From the NCBI RefSeq assembly GCF_030295975.1, contig NZ_AP027364.1, positions 3,844,001 through 3,908,000 on the forward strand: DNA of 64,000 nt, given 5' to 3'. Source of the stretch: Thalassotalea atypica. Lineage in GTDB: Bacteria; Pseudomonadota; Gammaproteobacteria; Enterobacterales; Alteromonadaceae. Position numbers and translations under genes: made by a program. This document shows, piece by piece, positions 18,184 to 27,133 of the stretch. A model generated the notes under the pieces. That model did no database searches, was not told the origin of the DNA, and was given only the letters and a program-made list of their open reading frames with translations. Each line of letters opens with the position of its first letter. Positions within the stretch are counted from its first letter, which is position 1.

Positions 18184-21100
18184 TTAGTGATCAATTGTTT
18201 CTTTTGCTAGTACTTGTAAAATACTCTCACACAAGTGAATTGCGCTGACGGGTTTAGCAATATGTAATTCCATACCGGCGGCTAAACTCGCCTCTTTATC
18301 TTCAACACGAGCATGAGCTGTCATGGCTATGATAGGTATTTGACTGTGTGCTTTTGACCTTTTAATTTTTCGTGTCGCTGTCAACCCATCCATCACTGGC
18401 ATTTGAATGTCCATTAGCACTACATCAAAGGTATTAGCTTGCAATTTGTCTAGCGCCACTTGACCGTTTTCTGCAATTTCGACTTTAGCTCCCATTGAGA
18501 AAAGCAGCTCTTGTGCCACCATTTGGTTAACTAGATTATCTTCGACCAACAAAATATTGACATTGTTAAGACGTCCTTCAACATTTGAATGTTCAGCATA
18601 ATCCTTATTATTTGCCATCGCTTGTTTAGCATTAACATCAATATTCAAAAGACTGACATGGCTCTGTTCCATGTGTTGTATTATGCGGCTTAAACTGAAT
18701 CGATAAAGGGGCTTTTCAAATAATAAGTAAGGCGCCGTTAATTCAGGTAATTGACTGAAAATATGCTCACAGACATTCGCCATCAACGGTTGGCATATCC
18801 CCATTAACTTGATGTTCGGAAACTGTTTTTCAATATTAAGCAATGAGATATGCTTGTTGTCAGCTAAATATTGACCATCTATGAGCAGCACTGTTTCCTT
18901 GTTAACAACTTGCTTCGATAATTGCTCAATCTGTTCGATTGGTTGATAACACCAGCCCATTTTTTCTACCGATTCTGCGAGCGTTCTATTAAACGGACAT
19001 GACAAAGTCACAACATTAAGTGGCTTTAACAACACTTGATTATTGTGCACTTTAACTGGCAATACAAAGCTAAATTCACTACCTTGGCCCAAGTCGCTCT
19101 TTACACTAATTTCCCCACCTAATGCGCTTACAATTTGTTGGCAAATAGAGAGCCCTAAGCCTGATCCACCGTACTCACGTGTCATCGAGTCATCGGCTTG
19201 GCTAAAGGCATCGAAGAGCTTATCTTGTTTGTCTTTTGCAATGCCGATACCTGTGTCTTTAACGTTAAATCGAATAAGCGCATTATTTTTATCATGAGCG
19301 GTGGCCATAATATTAATAGTAATGGAGCCATCATGAGTAAATTTAACCGCATTATTGAGCAAATTGGCTAGCACTTGAACCAAACGCATCTCATCTGTGT
19401 CAATGCGATAAGGCACATCGCTTTCAATATCCACGCTCAACGAAAGTCCTTTTCTATGTGCATTGACCGCATTAAGCTGCAACACTTTATCCAAGATAGA
19501 GTCTAGTTCTGTTGTTTGAATATTAAGTTCTAATTTGCCTGCTTCAATGCGTGATAAGTCAAGGAGTTCATCTATTAAATGAAGCAATGCTCCTGATGCG
19601 CCTTGCGCATTTCTAAGGTATTGATATTGAAATGCAGATAGTTTCGTCTTCTCCATTAATGTCATCATACCTTTAATAGCGTTAATGGGCGTCCTGATTT
19701 CATGACTCATATTAGCCAAAAACTGACTCTTAGCATCATTAGCAAATTCGGCCTGCTCTTTTGCTTGTTTAAGGGCAGACTGCACAAGGTACTGTTCAGA
19801 GACATCACGAATAATACTGATACTACCTAAACTAGTGCCGGCATCGTTATAGAATCTTGTGCAAAAAATATCATAGGTGCTTTGCACAGTTTCCACTGTT
19901 TGACTGTAGCCAAATTGAGATTGCCTAACAGGTAACGCTGCAAATTCTTCAAGTGTTGCCTTTAAAGAATCTGGCAGCAAAGAACTGACCTTTTTCCCTA
20001 ATAAAGAAGGCTCCTCTTGTTCAATATATTGCTCAAACGATTTATTACAGCCAATTAAGTTGCCATCATTATCATTGAAAATAATGAACTCTGGGATAGC
20101 GTTAATGACCGAACGTAATAACACGTAATCACGCTGGTGTTGCTCACTGGTTTTTATTAGCGCTTGAGTTTTTTGTGCGACGCGCGAATCTAACAGCGCA
20201 TTTTGTTCTTTCAATTGTTGCAATAATCGACGGTTCTCACCAAAAATGTTCTCCACAATTTGAAACCAAGGTACCCAATCTCTTTTAGGTTGTATCTTAC
20301 CTGGATCTCCTTTAGCACAATGTTCAATATGAGCAACAAACTCGATTGCCGGTTTGACAAATGCACGTCGAGTGATAAAAAAAACCAGCGCTAAGAAAAT
20401 CACTAAGCCAACAAAAAACAGGCCAAAAATAGAAATAAACTGGTTCAATAACGGAGAAGTAAAATCACTATAGGGTTGATACTTGACCAGCAGCCAACCG
20501 TTATTCTTCAGTCGATATTTTTGAACTAACCAGCCATTGAACTTAATATTTTGAGCTGGCGACATTAATTGATCTTGAGATAGCGTTTGCAAAGGCTCAG
20601 GTACAACATTTTGCCAATGCTGTTGCTCAGAAATATCATCATTCTTTAGACTCTTATGCAGCATCATTTGCCCAGAGCTATTGAGTAGAACATAACCATG
20701 TTGTTCTTGACTGATTTCAGGTAATTTGTTGTTAAGGCTGGCTAAATCAACATCAATAACCAATACACCTTTAAACTCTTCATCATAATAAACCCCGGTA
20801 CCCAATGAAGCGATGATACCTTTGCCTGCGGTATCTTTAAATGGCATAGACCAGACGAATTTATTGCCCGCCAAGTTATTCTTATGTATTTCCCTGACGT
20901 AGGAATTTTGGAGCATTTGTGGCGAAAATTGCCATGCATTGTGACTAATCCATGGAAAGATACTAACGAAATCACTCATTGATAAATAGTAAAACCAAGT
21001 AGCGTCTTCATTATTAGCACTACCGGTGATAAATGCCGGTGTTAATGCTTGAGCCATTTTTAACTCTAACCAATAGGTGTCATCAAATTGCTCAATGTTG

Positions 21101-21474
21101 CCGATACCAGTTACGTTACTTTGCAGCCGTTTACTTTGACTAAATACATCACGAAGAGACGCTTTTAAATGAAACCGATCGCCCTCTTGTTCGAGGCTTG
21201 GCCTTTGAGCGGGTAAGTCATTTGGATGGTCCAAGTAATATTGGGCAAATTGTCTCAAGCCTTTTAACGTTTGCTCAGTGTTATATAGACTACGATCAAT
21301 GATATTGGCTTGCTCGGCGAGTTTAATAAGATCAGTTTTATGGTGGGACTCAAGCCCAAATTGGTAGCGATAAGTTGCGATAGCTGTCGCAAAAACAATA
21401 ATAATTAGAAAGACGAGAAAAACCACTAAATTATAGTGGTTGAATAAATTAACTTTTGGAATGTTGCTTTGCAA
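18184..21474 (-). CDS. Hybrid sensor histidine kinase (Cache, PAS, HisKA, HATPase, receiver)
   Basis: The 1096-residue inner-membrane kinase has TM1 near the start (VVFLVFLIIIVFATAIA), a large periplasmic double-Cache-like sensor to about residue 340, and TM2 (FISIFGLFFVGLVIFLALVF). A coiled coil, a PAS domain (about 470-580) and HisKA with His591 in NMSHEIRTPINA follow. The HATPase boxes are DTGIGIAKD and GGSGLGLSI. A degenerate receiver-like segment leads to a true C-terminal receiver with Asp1022 in VLMDIQMPVMDG. TTG 21474 is chosen because GGAG lies seven bases before it; ATG 21522 has no ribosome site. The partner regulator and signal are unknown. Confidence 0.92.
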   Translation of the reverse strand: MQSNIPKVNLFNHYNLVVFLVFLIIIVFATAIATYRYQFGLESHHKTDLIKLAEQANIIDRSLYNTEQTLKGLRQFAQYYLDHPNDLPAQRPSLEQEGDRFHLKASLRDVFSQSKRLQSNVTGIGNIEQFDDTYWLELKMAQALTPAFITGSANNEDATWFYYLSMSDFVSIFPWISHNAWQFSPQMLQNSYVREIHKNNLAGNKFVWSMPFKDTAGKGIIASLGTGVYYDEEFKGVLVIDVDLASLNNKLPEISQEQHGYVLLNSSGQMMLHKSLKNDDISEQQHWQNVVPEPLQTLSQDQLMSPAQNIKFNGWLVQKYRLKNNGWLLVKYQPYSDFTSPLLNQFISIFGLFFVGLVIFLALVFFITRRAFVKPAIEFVAHIEHCAKGDPGKIQPKRDWVPWFQIVENIFGENRRLLQQLKEQNALLDSRVAQKTQALIKTSEQHQRDYVLLRSVINAIPEFIIFNDNDGNLIGCNKSFEQYIEQEEPSLLGKKVSSLLPDSLKATLEEFAALPVRQSQFGYSQTVETVQSTYDIFCTRFYNDAGTSLGSISIIRDVSEQYLVQSALKQAKEQAEFANDAKSQFLANMSHEIRTPINAIKGMMTLMEKTKLSAFQYQYLRNAQGASGALLHLIDELLDLSRIEAGKLELNIQTTELDSILDKVLQLNAVNAHRKGLSLSVDIESDVPYRIDTDEMRLVQVLANLLNNAVKFTHDGSITINIMATAHDKNNALIRFNVKDTGIGIAKDKQDKLFDAFSQADDSMTREYGGSGLGLSICQQIVSALGGEISVKSDLGQGSEFSFVLPVKVHNNQVLLKPLNVVTLSCPFNRTLAESVEKMGWCYQPIEQIEQLSKQVVNKETVLLIDGQYLADNKHISLLNIEKQFPNIKLMGICQPLMANVCEHIFSQLPELTAPYLLFEKPLYRFSLSRIIQHMEQSHVSLLNIDVNAKQAMANNKDYAEHSNVEGRLNNVNILLVEDNLVNQMVAQELLFSMGAKVEIAENGQVALDKLQANTFDVVLMDIQMPVMDGLTATRKIKRSKAHSQIPIIAMTAHARVEDKEASLAAGMELHIAKPVSAIHLCESILQVLAKETIDH

Positions 21475-21605
21475 AACACTTCTCCGCCCTAGAGCTACAA
21501 AATAACAGGCAAAAGGGCGCATGAAAACGATTAATTTAAATCAATCTATCATTTTTTGGTTTAGCTAACACTTGTGCTTTATTGTCATAAGCAATCTATG
21601 TCTCG

Positions 21606-22985
21606 CTATAAGTTCTCTTCTGCAAATGATGCTAGACGACTACGAACTACGCCGTTTAGGTTTATGGTGGTACTGCCGGGGAAATCCTTGAAACGCTCAA
21701 CAATATAGGTTAACCCTGAAGTCAGTGCCGATAAATAATTACTATCAATTTGAGCCAAGTTACCCGAGCACACTATTTTAGTGCCTTCACCGCAGCGGGT
21801 AATAATTGTTTTGAGTTGTGATGCGGTGAGGTTTTGACATTCATCCAAAATCACAAACGCATTTTGTATGCTACGCCCACGCATAAAGTTCACCGACTTA
21901 AATTGAATATTTGCCTTATCCATAATGTAATTTAGACTGCCATTCATGTTCTCGTCTTGTTTATGTAACACTTCCAGCGAATCGGTTATTGCCGCTAACC
22001 ATGGCGCCATTTTTTCTTCTTCTGTACCAGGTAAAAAACCTATAGATTCTGCAATTTCAGGTGTACTGCGGGTCACGATCACTTTGTCATATAAACCACG
22101 CTCTACAACTTGCTCTAAGGCGGAAGCCAATGCTAGCAATGTTTTACCACACCCTGCTGGGCCGGTTAACACAACTAAATCAATTGTAGGATCAAGCAAG
22201 GCGTCCATCGCCATGCCTTGATATATGTTCTTAGGATGAATACCCCACGCATTTTTAGACATTAACCGCTCACGCCCTAAATCTAAAATCGATACTCTCT
22301 CATCATCATAACCGGTCACCTTACCGGCAAAATGCTCTGTATCATCAATGAGATATTCATTAATATAGCTAATTGGAACACTGCTTTTACTTACATAATG
22401 AGTTGTCGTACGGCCTTCGGTTTCACTATCACACTCTTTAATGCTTTCCCAAAAATCCCCCTCGAATTGGTGATAACCTTTAGTTAAGAATTTAATATCA
22501 TCAATAAGTTGATCAGTTCGATAATCTTCAACATGTGCTAAACCCGCTCCTTTAGCTTTTAGGCGCATGTTAATGTCCTTCGTCACCAACACCACTTTTC
22601 TCGGTTTTTGCGTATTTTGAATATGAACGGCAGTATTAATAATGCGATTATCGTTTTCGTTCTGGGATAAACTGCCCGCGGTTTGCTCTAACCCAAAGTC
22701 ATTAAAAATAGCAAGAGTGCCTCTTGGAGCATTATCACCAGATTGTGGTAGATTCACCCCTGCTAGTACTTGTTCCGGTGTAGCATCGACCAAGGTATCT
22801 TCCAATGCACGAATAGCAATGCGAGCATCTCTACTAACATCTTTGTGACGATCTTTAATGGAGTCTAGTTCTTCTAAAACCGTCATCGGCACGACGACGT
22901 CATGTTCTTGGAAAGATAAAAAGGCAAAGGGTTCGTGAAGCAAAATATTGGTATCTAAGATATAGATAATTTTTTCATCGTCCAT
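21606..22985 (-). CDS. PIN-PhoH fusion ATPase (PhoH2/YlaK type)
   Basis: The 459-residue protein joins an N-terminal PIN RNase-like domain (YILDTNILLHEPFAFL, then TVLEELDSIK) to a C-terminal PhoH ATPase domain (VLTGPAGCGKTLLALA Walker A; AFVILDECQNLT Walker B). Related PhoH2 proteins unwind and cleave RNA. ATG 22985 has GGAG eight bases upstream; an upstream in-frame TTG at 23009 does not. It is a single gene with its promoter in the long gap to the iron receptor. Confidence 0.93.
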   Translation of the reverse strand: MDDEKIIYILDTNILLHEPFAFLSFQEHDVVVPMTVLEELDSIKDRHKDVSRDARIAIRALEDTLVDATPEQVLAGVNLPQSGDNAPRGTLAIFNDFGLEQTAGSLSQNENDNRIINTAVHIQNTQKPRKVVLVTKDINMRLKAKGAGLAHVEDYRTDQLIDDIKFLTKGYHQFEGDFWESIKECDSETEGRTTTHYVSKSSVPISYINEYLIDDTEHFAGKVTGYDDERVSILDLGRERLMSKNAWGIHPKNIYQGMAMDALLDPTIDLVVLTGPAGCGKTLLALASALEQVVERGLYDKVIVTRSTPEIAESIGFLPGTEEEKMAPWLAAITDSLEVLHKQDENMNGSLNYIMDKANIQFKSVNFMRGRSIQNAFVILDECQNLTASQLKTIITRCGEGTKIVCSGNLAQIDSNYLSALTSGLTYIVERFKDFPGSTTINLNGVVRSRLASFAEENL

Positions 22986-23500
22986 AAAAAATCTCCAAAG
23001 TTTACACAATTAAATTTATAAATACGGCAATGTAGTGATGAGTCGTTGCCTGTATTTCCGCTCAAATTAATCGACGAATATGATGTAATCACATTCTTTT
23101 AAACCAGTATTTTCATTTCCACTTTGACAGTCTTTCGTGCACTATTCAAGCAGCAAAAGACATTTTCCAGTTATTTTATTTTTCCTCTGTTTTACGGTTT
23201 CAATCTAGCCAAATTACAGGCATGATATCTAGATACCAGACAAGGTTTATCCTCATATGCGAATCGTTTGATACGCTACCTCCAATGTAAAATATAGAAT
23301 CGACAAGAACTAAATATTCCGTGAATCGAACATACATACAGATCAATTCACACGAGTTACGTTGTGTCTAACAACCATCAGCCAAAAAAAATAGCAGTAT
23401 AAGCTTATAAAATTCAAAGGAAATGTGCTCAAACTTATCACTAAACGTATCAAAAATTGATGCAAATCAACAATGCTTCAATCAATAATTCGCTGGCACT
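22986..23500. other. Long intergenic region between phoH and the siderophore receptor
   Basis: More than 500 bp separate the divergent phoH-like gene and the receptor. The sequence is AT-rich with stops in all frames. A Fur-box-like site occupies its right end (23501-23527). I see no small gene that I could support. Confidence 0.45.
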
Positions 23501-23527
23501 AAATGCAAATGAGAATGTATTGCATTT
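23501..23527. promoter_or_regulatory. Probable Fur box before the siderophore receptor
   Basis: The outer arms AAATGCA (23501) and TGCATTT (23521) enclose AATGAGAATGTAT. The 19-mer GCAAATGAGAATGTATTGC (23506-23524) agrees with the E. coli Fur consensus at 11 of 19 positions. It lies 66 bp before the receptor start, where a promoter is expected. Confidence 0.65.
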
Positions 23528-23592
23528 AGATTTAACTCAGGTAGAATCTGCACACTTTTGAATCCTTAGATGATTACGTAAGAGCAGTAGTA

Positions 23593-25668
23593 ATGAAAAT
23601 AAAGACAATATCTCTGGCAATATCGTTTGCAGTGTCCGCCCTTTCCCCCCATACCATGGCTAAGAATGCCGATATTGAAGTTATTCAAGTAACAGGGACT
23701 TATTTCAACGATTATCAAGTAGACAATGCTTCGGGAGCGATGCGCACAAACACATCACTTCTTGAAACAGCACAATCAGTTACTGTCATTCCAGAAACAA
23801 TTATTGATGAGCAATTAGCAACTACATTGGGTGAAGTATTAGTCAATGACGCGAGTCTATCGCCCGGTTCAAAACAGCGAAACCGTGAAGTTTTTATTTC
23901 CCGTGGTTTTGAATTAAGTTCATCAAATGGTTATTTAAGAGATGGTCACCAGCATTGGTCTCATTATCAACAGCCTATAGAAACATTGTCGCACGTGGAA
24001 GTGATCAAAGGCCCATCAAGTGCTTTATATGGACAGTCCGCTCCTGGTGGTCTTGTTAACATGGTAACCAAGAAGCCAACGCAAACTTCGCTCTTCGACT
24101 TTGGCGCGGATACCGACCAAAATGGCTCGACAAGGTTTATGCTAGATGCAGGTGGGAGCATAGCTGACAAATTAAGCTATCGAAGTGTTCTAGTTAAACA
24201 GGACGTTGTTTACGATCGAGAATATGCCAATGGAGAAAGCCGAGAGCGCGACAGATTTCTTGGCTATCTTGCAATAGACTATACCATGACTGAAGACCTC
24301 GTCATTAATGTTTATTATGATCAAACTAACGATAAAGCAGGACTTGATACGGGTGCATGGCTAGATTCAAACGGAGATGTTATTGGCAGCACCAAAGACA
24401 TTTATGACTTTTCTTGGGCCTTCACTGATATAACGGTAGAAAACATTGGCACTAAGATTGATTACTTTATCAACTCAGATTGGCAAGTCACATTTGGCTA
24501 CAACGAGCAAACGTTTGAACGGCAACGATTTGAGTCCGCTCCTAAAAAACCTTCCGATTACGTTGTTGGTGACAGTTATACATCCGCCCCCTATGACCGT
24601 TTCGATGATTGGCAGTTTAAAACCATGTTCTTTGATGTCAAAGGAGAGCTTGAAATTGGAGATACTCAACATAACCTGTTAATTGGTGCTAATAGCCTTG
24701 ACTATTATTATGGGCAATTGAGAGTAAAATCGAGTCCAGTTGACTATGTTCCGGGAGACGTTGAACCATCGAAACCAGGCATCAGTTATAAAACAGACGA
24801 CAGTCTATATACTAGCGAATACGAATTTTACGGCTTTTACTTCCAAGATTTAATAACAATAAATGATCATTGGCAAGTCGCTTTAGGGGGGCGGGTTGAC
24901 CGACAAAACAAAGAGAATGCTGATAGCGACTCGTTTGTTCCTAAAGCCGGCGTGCTTTATCATCCAATAGAAAATGCCACGATTTACCTTAACTATTCAG
25001 AGGGCTTTGAACCACAACAAAGTGAAACATTGAATGATGATACTGACAAAAACCATGGAATGGACTTAGAGGCAGTAACTTCCGAACAAATAGAGATTGG
25101 TGTTAAGTGGCAAGTATCGGACAGACTGATGCTAGAAAGTGCTGTGTTTGATATTGAGAAAAGCGGTGTATTGGTGACTGAATCTCTAATTGATGACCCA
25201 ACACACGACACAATCACCACTCAAGCAGGATTGCAACGTCACAAAGGTGTGGAATTATCTGCTCAAGGTGCGATTACTGATACATTATTTATTATGGCAT
25301 CAACCATGTACTTAGATGCAACGTTTGAACGAGACAGTAATTATGAAGGCAAAACACCAATGGATGCACCGCAATGGTCAGCCTCCGTATGGTCACGTTA
25401 TGAGCTCACGCAATCATTAGCATTAAATGCTGGCCTTTTGTATCAAGGCGAACGTTATGCTGACAACAATAATAATATCACCAAGGACAGTTATTACCGC
25501 CTTGACCTAGGCGCAACATACACTACGAAAATCAGCGATCACGATGTCGACTTTAGACTCAATGTAGAAAATGCGTTAGACGAGGACTATCTTGCCGGCG
25601 GCGGTGTGAACAACGTAACCGTAGGTGATGAACGTTCGGCCCGATTTGAAATTAAAGTGTCGATATAG
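23593..25668 (+). CDS. TonB-dependent siderophore receptor
   Basis: This outer-membrane receptor probably imports a ferric siderophore. The 691-residue protein has a signal peptide (to SPHTMA), a TonB-box region IEVIQVTGTYF, a plug with VEVIKGPSSALYGQSAPGGLVNMVTKKP, and a 22-strand-sized barrel. A FhuE/FpvA-type ending (LNVENALDEDYLAGGG...FEIKVSI) closes it. The plug starts directly without an N-terminal signalling domain, so it is not a transducer. A Fur-like box precedes it and a PepSY membrane protein follows. The siderophore cannot be named. Confidence 0.95.
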   Translation: MKIKTISLAISFAVSALSPHTMAKNADIEVIQVTGTYFNDYQVDNASGAMRTNTSLLETAQSVTVIPETIIDEQLATTLGEVLVNDASLSPGSKQRNREVFISRGFELSSSNGYLRDGHQHWSHYQQPIETLSHVEVIKGPSSALYGQSAPGGLVNMVTKKPTQTSLFDFGADTDQNGSTRFMLDAGGSIADKLSYRSVLVKQDVVYDREYANGESRERDRFLGYLAIDYTMTEDLVINVYYDQTNDKAGLDTGAWLDSNGDVIGSTKDIYDFSWAFTDITVENIGTKIDYFINSDWQVTFGYNEQTFERQRFESAPKKPSDYVVGDSYTSAPYDRFDDWQFKTMFFDVKGELEIGDTQHNLLIGANSLDYYYGQLRVKSSPVDYVPGDVEPSKPGISYKTDDSLYTSEYEFYGFYFQDLITINDHWQVALGGRVDRQNKENADSDSFVPKAGVLYHPIENATIYLNYSEGFEPQQSETLNDDTDKNHGMDLEAVTSEQIEIGVKWQVSDRLMLESAVFDIEKSGVLVTESLIDDPTHDTITTQAGLQRHKGVELSAQGAITDTLFIMASTMYLDATFERDSNYEGKTPMDAPQWSASVWSRYELTQSLALNAGLLYQGERYADNNNNITKDSYYRLDLGATYTTKISDHDVDFRLNVENALDEDYLAGGGVNNVTVGDERSARFEIKVSI

Positions 25669-25689
25669 TCGATTGAGCCGTTACGCAAA

Positions 25690-25713
25690 GCGGGTCCTTT
25701 CGGCTCGCTTTTT
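25690..25713 (+). terminator. Terminator or attenuator between receptor and PepSY gene
   Basis: GCGGGTC/GGCTCGC forms a 7-bp stem with two wobble pairs, a CTTTC loop and a following T5. It lies 22 bp past the receptor stop and 30 bp before the next gene. It may reduce, not abolish, read-through. Confidence 0.62.
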
Positions 25714-25742
25714 CTATACAAAAGTATAAACGACAGAGCAAC

Positions 25743-26861
25743 ATGAACATAAGAAATCTATTTTTTTGGGGACATTTGTCCATTGGCTGCATAGCCGCAT
25801 TGTTTATTTTTTTAATGTCGATCACAGGTGCAGCCCTTACCTATGAACGCCAAATAATTCACTACGCTGAATCGCTTGACTACCAAGCTTTACCCAATAA
25901 TGCATCCAGTAAACTGTCCCTTGATGAAATCGTCAGTATTGCTAAAACCTATCCTCATGAGAAATCTCTCAGTGTTGCCATTAAGAATGAAGTAAATGCT
26001 TTTGTACAAATAAAAGAAGGTCGAAAAACGCTTGCCTATTTGAATCCTTATACTGGTGTCGAAGCTTTGACTCCAGGAGAAGGCACTAAAACATTTCTAA
26101 GCAAGCTCAGAGCGTTCCATCGTTGGTTAACTCTTGATGGAACTTTCAGTGACACGGGCCGGTGGGTTAATGGTATTGCTAATGTAATATTTGTATTATT
26201 GGTGATTAGCGGGGTATATCTCTGGCTGCCCAAGCGTATTAATAAACGCTCAGTTAAACAAAAGGCAACATTCTCAAAAAGCTATGTATCAAAGCACGCT
26301 CGAGATTATCAATGGCACAATGTGTATGGCATATATCTAACGCCTGTACTTTTAGTCATTGTTGTCACCGCTATCTTTTTTTCTTTCAAATGGCCAGGTA
26401 ACAGCCTAAAAAAAATAACCTCTACGGTTCCTGTGGTAGCACCGTTAAAAGCTAATCTCTTGCAAAGCAAGCAAAGCCTGACACATCAAGCTCTATTTAA
26501 TAGGTTGACGGCGTCTTATGAAGATTGGCAACAAATTCAATTCTCAGTTCAAAAGCAATCAATGGATGTTCAGCCATTTCAAGTAGACTTAGGCAATGGC
26601 GCACAACCACACAAACGATATACTGTAGCGCTAGACCGAGTCACAGGAGAAGTAGCACAAACTCTTTCATTTAGTGATATGTCGACCTATCGTAAAGCGC
26701 GAAACTATATTCGCTTTCTACATACGGGTGAAATCTATGGAATATTAGGCCAGACAATAGCAGGCCTAGCTTCATTGCTGGTGTGTTTGATCATCTATAC
26801 GGGAACAATGCTGTCAATACGTCGTTGGCAAAATTATCGTAAACGCACCAACACTCGATAA
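25743..26861 (+). CDS. PepSY-associated membrane protein (iron uptake-associated)
   Basis: The 372-residue inner-membrane protein has the PepSY_TM architecture. TM1 is FFWGHLSIGCIAALFIFLMSITG. A PepSY-like periplasmic part and TM2 (GIANVIFVLLVISGVYLWLP) follow, then TM3 (YLTPVLLVIVVTAIFF) and a last helix (LASLLVCLIIYTGTML). His residues near helix ends (HLSIG, HRWLTLDG, HNVYGI, HTGEIYG) could bind heme. Family members often follow TonB receptors and are thought to reduce or process iron-siderophores. That role is inferred from context. Confidence 0.88.
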   Translation: MNIRNLFFWGHLSIGCIAALFIFLMSITGAALTYERQIIHYAESLDYQALPNNASSKLSLDEIVSIAKTYPHEKSLSVAIKNEVNAFVQIKEGRKTLAYLNPYTGVEALTPGEGTKTFLSKLRAFHRWLTLDGTFSDTGRWVNGIANVIFVLLVISGVYLWLPKRINKRSVKQKATFSKSYVSKHARDYQWHNVYGIYLTPVLLVIVVTAIFFSFKWPGNSLKKITSTVPVVAPLKANLLQSKQSLTHQALFNRLTASYEDWQQIQFSVQKQSMDVQPFQVDLGNGAQPHKRYTVALDRVTGEVAQTLSFSDMSTYRKARNYIRFLHTGEIYGILGQTIAGLASLLVCLIIYTGTMLSIRRWQNYRKRTNTR

Positions 26862-26887
26862 TTATTGCCATGTTCCTGTATACAGCC

Positions 26888-26912
26888 AATGCCAGATCCA
26901 ATTTCTGGCATT
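26888..26912. terminator. Hairpin after the PepSY gene
   Basis: AATGCCAGA/TCTGGCATT is a perfect 9-bp stem with a 7-base loop, 26 bp past the stop. There is no clean T run, so it is a weak or Rho-assisted terminator. Confidence 0.5.
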
Positions 26913-27133
26913 AGCCGTTTAATAAAAAAATTACGCGATGATTCTCTTTTCCGCCTATTTTTTATTCCCTTCTTAGCTAAAGACAAATACACATAAAATT
27001 CATTTACCTGAGCTGTCTAAAAGTTGATTGGTGAATTGAAGATATTTTTAATGATCACAACTATGATTAACGGTACTATAGCGCCCTTTTTTTCCCCTAT
27101 TAGTATTTTTAGAGCTTTTTGGAGACATCGGTT

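Noticed and set aside
23010-23500. A small RNA or small gene in the long gap before the siderophore receptor
   Set aside because: No open frame with a ribosome site and no promoter-terminator pair is visible.
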